Shown: in pieces, positions 12,567-15,623 of the stretch | Layout of the letters: each line of letters opens with the position of its first letter | Position numbering within the stretch: position 1 is the stretch's first letter | NCBI GenBank assembly: GCA_004297235.1 | Contig: SCUR01000421.1 | Coordinates: 1-15,623, forward strand | Source of the DNA: Candidatus Manganitrophaceae bacterium | GTDB lineage: Bacteria > Nitrospirota > Nitrospiria > SBBL01 > Manganitrophaceae | Direction: 5' to 3' | DNA: 15,623 nucleotides | Made by a program: the position numbers and the translations under genes | Notes under the pieces: model-generated | The model's database searches: none | What the model was told of the DNA's origin: nothing | What the model saw: the letters and a program-made list of their open reading frames with translations, nothing else

Positions 12567-14300
12567 TCAGCAGTAGTCGGTTTGTGAGCAGGCGAGGACC
12601 TGTTCTTCTCGGCTCATGTCCCGGTAGATCGTCACCCCCTTGCACCCTTCGCGATGGGCGAGAAGGAAGACCTTCTCCACATCCTCGGGAGTGGCTTCTC
12701 TCGGGAAATTGACCGTTTTGGAAACGGCATTGTCCGTATGTTTCTGGAAGGCGGCCTGGATTCGGATGTGGAATTCGGGGGAGAGATCATGGGAGGTTGC
12801 GAAGACCCGTTGAATTTCTTTGGGGACCTCGTCCATCCCCTTGACCGACCCGGTCGAAGCGACCCGGGCGATCAACGCCTCCGAGTAAAAGCCCCCGCGG
12901 CGGGCCGCCTCCACGAAGCGGGCGTTCAATTCTGGAAGTCGCATCCCTCCTAAAACCCGACGATAATAGGAGAGAGCATAGAGCGGCTCGATTCCGCTGG
13001 AGCAGCCGGCGATGACGCTCAACGTTCCGGTCGGAGCAATGGTGGTCGTGGTGGCGTTCCGAAGCCGGATCCCTTGGCGGGGATAGATGCTCTGATCATA
13101 GGCCGGAAAGACCCCCCGTTCCGTCGCCAGAGCGGCGGAGGCTTCTCTCGACTCTTTCCGGAGGAACGCCATGATCTCTTCCGCCAGCACCAGTGCTTCG
13201 TCGCTGTCGTAGGCGATATTCAACTCCGTCAGGAGGTCGGCGAACCCCATCACTCCCAGCCCGATCTTACGGGTCCGATAGGTGGCTTCGGCGATTTGGG
13301 GAAGAGGGTATCGGTTTTGATCGATCACATTGTCGAGGAAGTGGACCGATTTCCAGACCGTCTCCCGCAGCTTCGGGTAATCGACCCCCCCCTCTTTTTC
13401 TGAGCGCATCTTGACCAAGTTGATCGACCCGAGGTTGCACGATTCATAGGAGAGAAGCGGCTGTTCTCCGCAGGGATTCGTTGCTTCAAACGCGCCCAGC
13501 GCCGGGGTCGGGTTCCCCTCATTGATCCGGTCGATAAAGATGATTCCGGGATCTCCGGTCTTCCAGGCGGCCTGGACGATCTGGTTGAAGACCATCCGGG
13601 CCGGAAGACGACGGACCTCCTTCTTCGACCGGGGGCTGATGAGCGGATAGGCCTCGTCTTTCCGGAGCGCCTCCATGAATAGATCGGTGACTGCCACCGA
13701 GAGATTAAAGTTCACCATCTCCCGGGGATCTTCCTTGATGGTGATGAAGTCGAGGATGTCGGGATGATCGATCCGGAGAATTCCCATATTGGCTCCCCGC
13801 CGAGCTCCTCCCTGCTTGATCACTTCGGTCGCCATATTGAAGACCTTCATGAAGGAGACCGGCCCGGAGGCGATTCCCGATGTAGAGAGAACCGGATCGT
13901 TCTGGGGCCGCAGCCGGGTGAAGGAAAAACCGGTCCCCCCGCCGCTCTGGTGGATCAAGGCGGTGTCTTTGATGGCCTCAAAGATCGATTCCAGGGAGTC
14001 CTCCACCGGGATCACGAAACAGGCGGAGAGTTGCTGTAGTTCCCGGCCGGCGTTCATCAGCGTGGGGGAGTTCGGGAGGAACTCCAGGGATGAAAGAAGG
14101 TGATAGAAGGTTTCCGCCGTCTCCGCCGCTTGAGAAGCGGATTGATACCGCCGGTCCGCTTCGGCGATGTTATTCGCCACCCGGCGGAACATCTCGTCCG
14201 GTGTTTCGATCAGCCGGCCTTCCGGGTCTCTTTTGAGATATCGCTTCTCCAGCACGGTGATTGCGTTCTGGGAGAGGGAAGTGTGATCTTTTATAGGCAT
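12567..14300 (-). CDS. nrdJ: Adenosylcobalamin-dependent (class II) ribonucleotide reductase
   Basis: A 577-residue enzyme that makes deoxyribonucleotides using a B12-derived thiyl radical, independent of oxygen. Active-site landmarks are NSPTLMNAG (77-85), the substrate-reducing Cys94, NPCGE (Asn275, radical Cys277, Glu279) and the partner Cys288 in YESCNLGSINL. Phosphate-binding motifs are present, including APTGTLS (422-428). There is no N-terminal ATP-cone, and the chain stops soon after KGVTIYRDMSREEQVL with a terminal Cys571/Cys577 pair likely used for re-reduction; many relatives instead have a longer zinc-ribbon tail. The ribosome site is weak. The promoter at 14333-14361 is back-to-back with that of the cytochrome gene. 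Confidence 0.93.
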   Translation of the reverse strand: MPIKDHTSLSQNAITVLEKRYLKRDPEGRLIETPDEMFRRVANNIAEADRRYQSASQAAETAETFYHLLSSLEFLPNSPTLMNAGRELQQLSACFVIPVEDSLESIFEAIKDTALIHQSGGGTGFSFTRLRPQNDPVLSTSGIASGPVSFMKVFNMATEVIKQGGARRGANMGILRIDHPDILDFITIKEDPREMVNFNLSVAVTDLFMEALRKDEAYPLISPRSKKEVRRLPARMVFNQIVQAAWKTGDPGIIFIDRINEGNPTPALGAFEATNPCGEQPLLSYESCNLGSINLVKMRSEKEGGVDYPKLRETVWKSVHFLDNVIDQNRYPLPQIAEATYRTRKIGLGVMGFADLLTELNIAYDSDEALVLAEEIMAFLRKESREASAALATERGVFPAYDQSIYPRQGIRLRNATTTTIAPTGTLSVIAGCSSGIEPLYALSYYRRVLGGMRLPELNARFVEAARRGGFYSEALIARVASTGSVKGMDEVPKEIQRVFATSHDLSPEFHIRIQAAFQKHTDNAVSKTVNFPREATPEDVEKVFLLAHREGCKGVTIYRDMSREEQVLACSQTDYC

Positions 14301-14332
14301 CTTTTAAATACCATCTGGATTCCACTGATACG

Positions 14333-14361
14333 ATCATATCGGGGCGGAGGGGGGGAGTCAA
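14333..14361 (-). promoter_or_regulatory. Promoter of the ribonucleotide reductase gene
   Basis: On the minus strand, TTGACT (14356-14361), a C-rich 17-base spacer and TATGAT (14333-14338). The leader is about 25 bases, too short for a cobalamin riboswitch. Confidence 0.65.
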
Positions 14362-14415
14362 GTCTCGAAAGGTTCTTTTTGGAACTCGACCTGATCCGCT
14401 CATGCGATCGCCTGT

Positions 14416-14444
14416 TTGACAGCGGTGCGTCGGGTCGATATGAT
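14416..14444 (+). promoter_or_regulatory. Promoter of the cytochrome c gene
   Basis: TTGACA (14416-14421), a 17-base spacer and TATGAT (14439-14444); start near 14451. It is the strongest-looking promoter in the window. Confidence 0.75.
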
Positions 14445-14476
14445 AGCGGCGATCGATCGTTTAGGAGAGAAAGAAA

Positions 14477-14863
14477 ATGAGTCGGAAAGTGTTTATCGTT
14501 TTGCTCGCAGCTTCGTTTTTGGTCGGTTGCAGTCAGTCGAAATCTTCTTCGGGGGCTGCATCGGGACCGGTTCCGAAAGCGCCGGCCGAGCTCGCCAAGG
14601 GCGAGGCGCTCTTTAATGCCCACTGCGCCCGATGTCATGGAGAGGGGGCAAAAGGGACCGATCATGGACCGCCGTTTCTTTCCAAAATCTATGAGCCGAA
14701 TCACCACGGCGACGCCGCATTTCAACTGGCTCCGCAGCGGGGGGTGCGCTCCCATCATTGGAGTTTCGGCGATATGCCCAAGATCGAAGGGGTGCAGCCG
14801 GAGGAGGTCAACGAAATCATTCCTTATATCCGCTGGCTACAGAAACAGGCGGGAATCTTCTGA
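14477..14863 (+). CDS. Single-heme c-type cytochrome lipoprotein
   Basis: A 128-residue lipidated periplasmic electron carrier. The lipobox FLVGC gives lipidated Cys18, followed by a Ser/Gly/Ala/Pro linker (19-37). The heme site is CARCH (Cys50, Cys53, His54), and Met100 in GDMP is the probable sixth ligand, as in class I cytochromes c. AGGAG lies nine bases before the ATG. Helices before the heme (ELAKGEALFNAHC) and at the end (NEIIPYIRWLQKQ) complete the usual fold. It has a strong promoter of its own, divergent from the reductase gene. Its partner oxidase or reductase is not in the window. Confidence 0.9.
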   Translation: MSRKVFIVLLAASFLVGCSQSKSSSGAASGPVPKAPAELAKGEALFNAHCARCHGEGAKGTDHGPPFLSKIYEPNHHGDAAFQLAPQRGVRSHHWSFGDMPKIEGVQPEEVNEIIPYIRWLQKQAGIF

Positions 14864-14916
14864 TCCACCTGTAAGGTCTTATCGACGGCCGGTCGGACGG
14901 AGGGTCGGTGAGTGTG

Positions 14917-15623
14917 ATGACATCGAAGCAAAGAGAGCGACTTGCTCCGCTTTTGGAGTCGTTTTATCGGAATCTGCCCTGTGTCGACCGAATCAAAGAC
15001 GATCCGGTTGAGCTTCCCCATCGCTACACCGATCCGAGGGAGATCGAGGTGGTCGGCTGGCTCGCCTCTGCGCTTGCCTATGGTCGGGTCGATCTCTTTA
15101 AGGCGGCCGTCGAAAAAATTTTAGCTTTGATGGAAGGGGGGCCGTATACGTATCTGGCCCGGTTCGATCCCGATCGCGAGCGTCGTCGTTTCAAAGGAAT
15201 TTACTACCGGCTGAATACCACCGACGATCTCTTCTGCTTTGTTTACTTGATGAGCCAGGTCATCCAGCGGTTCGGCTCGATCGGCCAGCTCTTCCGCTCC
15301 CTCTACAAAGAAGAAGAGGAGGATCTCGGCCCCACCCTCTCCCGGTTTATCGAGGCCGTCTCTTCCATCGATTCGCGTCCGATCTACGGGAAAAAAGGAG
15401 TTCCGGACGGCCTTCGCCAGCTTCTCTCTTCGCCCGCCCAAGGGAGCGCCTGCAAGCGGATGAATCTCTATTTAAGATGGATGGTCCGCCCCAACGACGG
15501 GGTTGATTTCGGGCTTTGGAAGGAGATCGCGCCGGCCAAGCTGATCATTCCGCTCGATACCCATATTGTCCGGATTGCCCGTTATCTCGGGTTGACGCGG
15601 CGAAAGAGCCCCGACTGGAAGAT
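14917..15623 (+). CDS. TIGR02757 (DUF2400) family protein, 3' end outside window
   Basis: The first 235 codons of a protein that runs off the window. It reads MTSKQRERLAPLLESFY, then HRYTDPREIEVVGWLASALAYGRV, ACKRMNLYLRWMVR, DGVDFGLW and PLDTHIVRIARYLGL, which are the landmarks of TIGR02757/DUF2400. Its function is not established. The DTHIVRIARYLGL segment is close to the (V)DTHVxRxxxRLGL of HhH-GPD DNA glycosylases such as endonuclease III, where the Asp is catalytic, so a DNA-related role is a reasonable guess. ATG 14917 is used; GTG 14914 is ten bases from GGAGG (14899-14903) and equally plausible. It follows the cytochrome stop by 53 bases. Confidence 0.88.
   Translation, partial: MTSKQRERLAPLLESFYRNLPCVDRIKDDPVELPHRYTDPREIEVVGWLASALAYGRVDLFKAAVEKILALMEGGPYTYLARFDPDRERRRFKGIYYRLNTTDDLFCFVYLMSQVIQRFGSIGQLFRSLYKEEEEDLGPTLSRFIEAVSSIDSRPIYGKKGVPDGLRQLLSSPAQGSACKRMNLYLRWMVRPNDGVDFGLWKEIAPAKLIIPLDTHIVRIARYLGLTRRKSPDWK

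Noticed and set aside
14301..14356. Cobalamin riboswitch upstream of nrdJ
   Set aside because: The predicted leader is about 25 bases and contains no B12-box-like sequence.

Overview
The window reads as an ordinary chromosomal stretch of a Gram-negative bacterium. Several products carry lipoboxes, there is an outer-membrane porin, and there are periplasmic c-type and copper redox proteins. The style of the response regulator, the TIGR02757/DUF2400 protein and the iron/redox gene mix would fit Nitrospirota or a deltaproteobacterial lineage. That placement is an impression from family content, not something the sequence proves. No insertion sequence, phage, CRISPR array or integration site was seen. 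Coding density is high and no gene-free gap exceeds about 210 bases.

Left part (1-6102, all on +). The first genes are the end of an Fbp-type ferric ABC permease and its ATPase, overlapping by ATGA. A Fur-family repressor follows, with its own promoter (TTGACA-N17-TAGGAT) and a near-consensus Fur box just upstream of its likely start. Next come a small Com-like zinc-ribbon protein, an exported type-1 copper protein (cupredoxin), an outer-membrane porin, a protein joining an ApbE flavin transferase to a Tat-exported FMN-binding domain, and a four-helix membrane protein. Together these look like iron uptake and its regulator next to a periplasmic copper/flavin electron-transfer module with its own outer-membrane channel. 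This is the most interesting part of the window.

Middle part (6158-10173). A tRNA-Val(CAC) gene has a clear promoter and an unusual G1:U72 pair. It is followed by a DUF4124 coiled-coil protein (-), an M48 metalloprotease lipoprotein (+), a TPR lipoprotein (-), two tiny translationally coupled genes (-) and a DksA/TraR-type zinc-finger regulator (-) with a good promoter.

Right part (10269-15623). On the minus strand lie a response regulator with a long Pro/Glu-rich linker and two C-terminal VxWEVxP modules, a WalJ/YycJ-type metallo-beta-lactamase-fold hydrolase, and a class II (B12-dependent) ribonucleotide reductase. A diheme-free, single-heme c-type cytochrome lipoprotein is transcribed divergently on +, followed by the start of a TIGR02757 (DUF2400) protein cut by the window end. 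Most genes have readable sigma-70-type promoters with 17-bp spacers. Three genes (cupredoxin, the four-helix membrane protein, the MBL hydrolase) use TTG starts.
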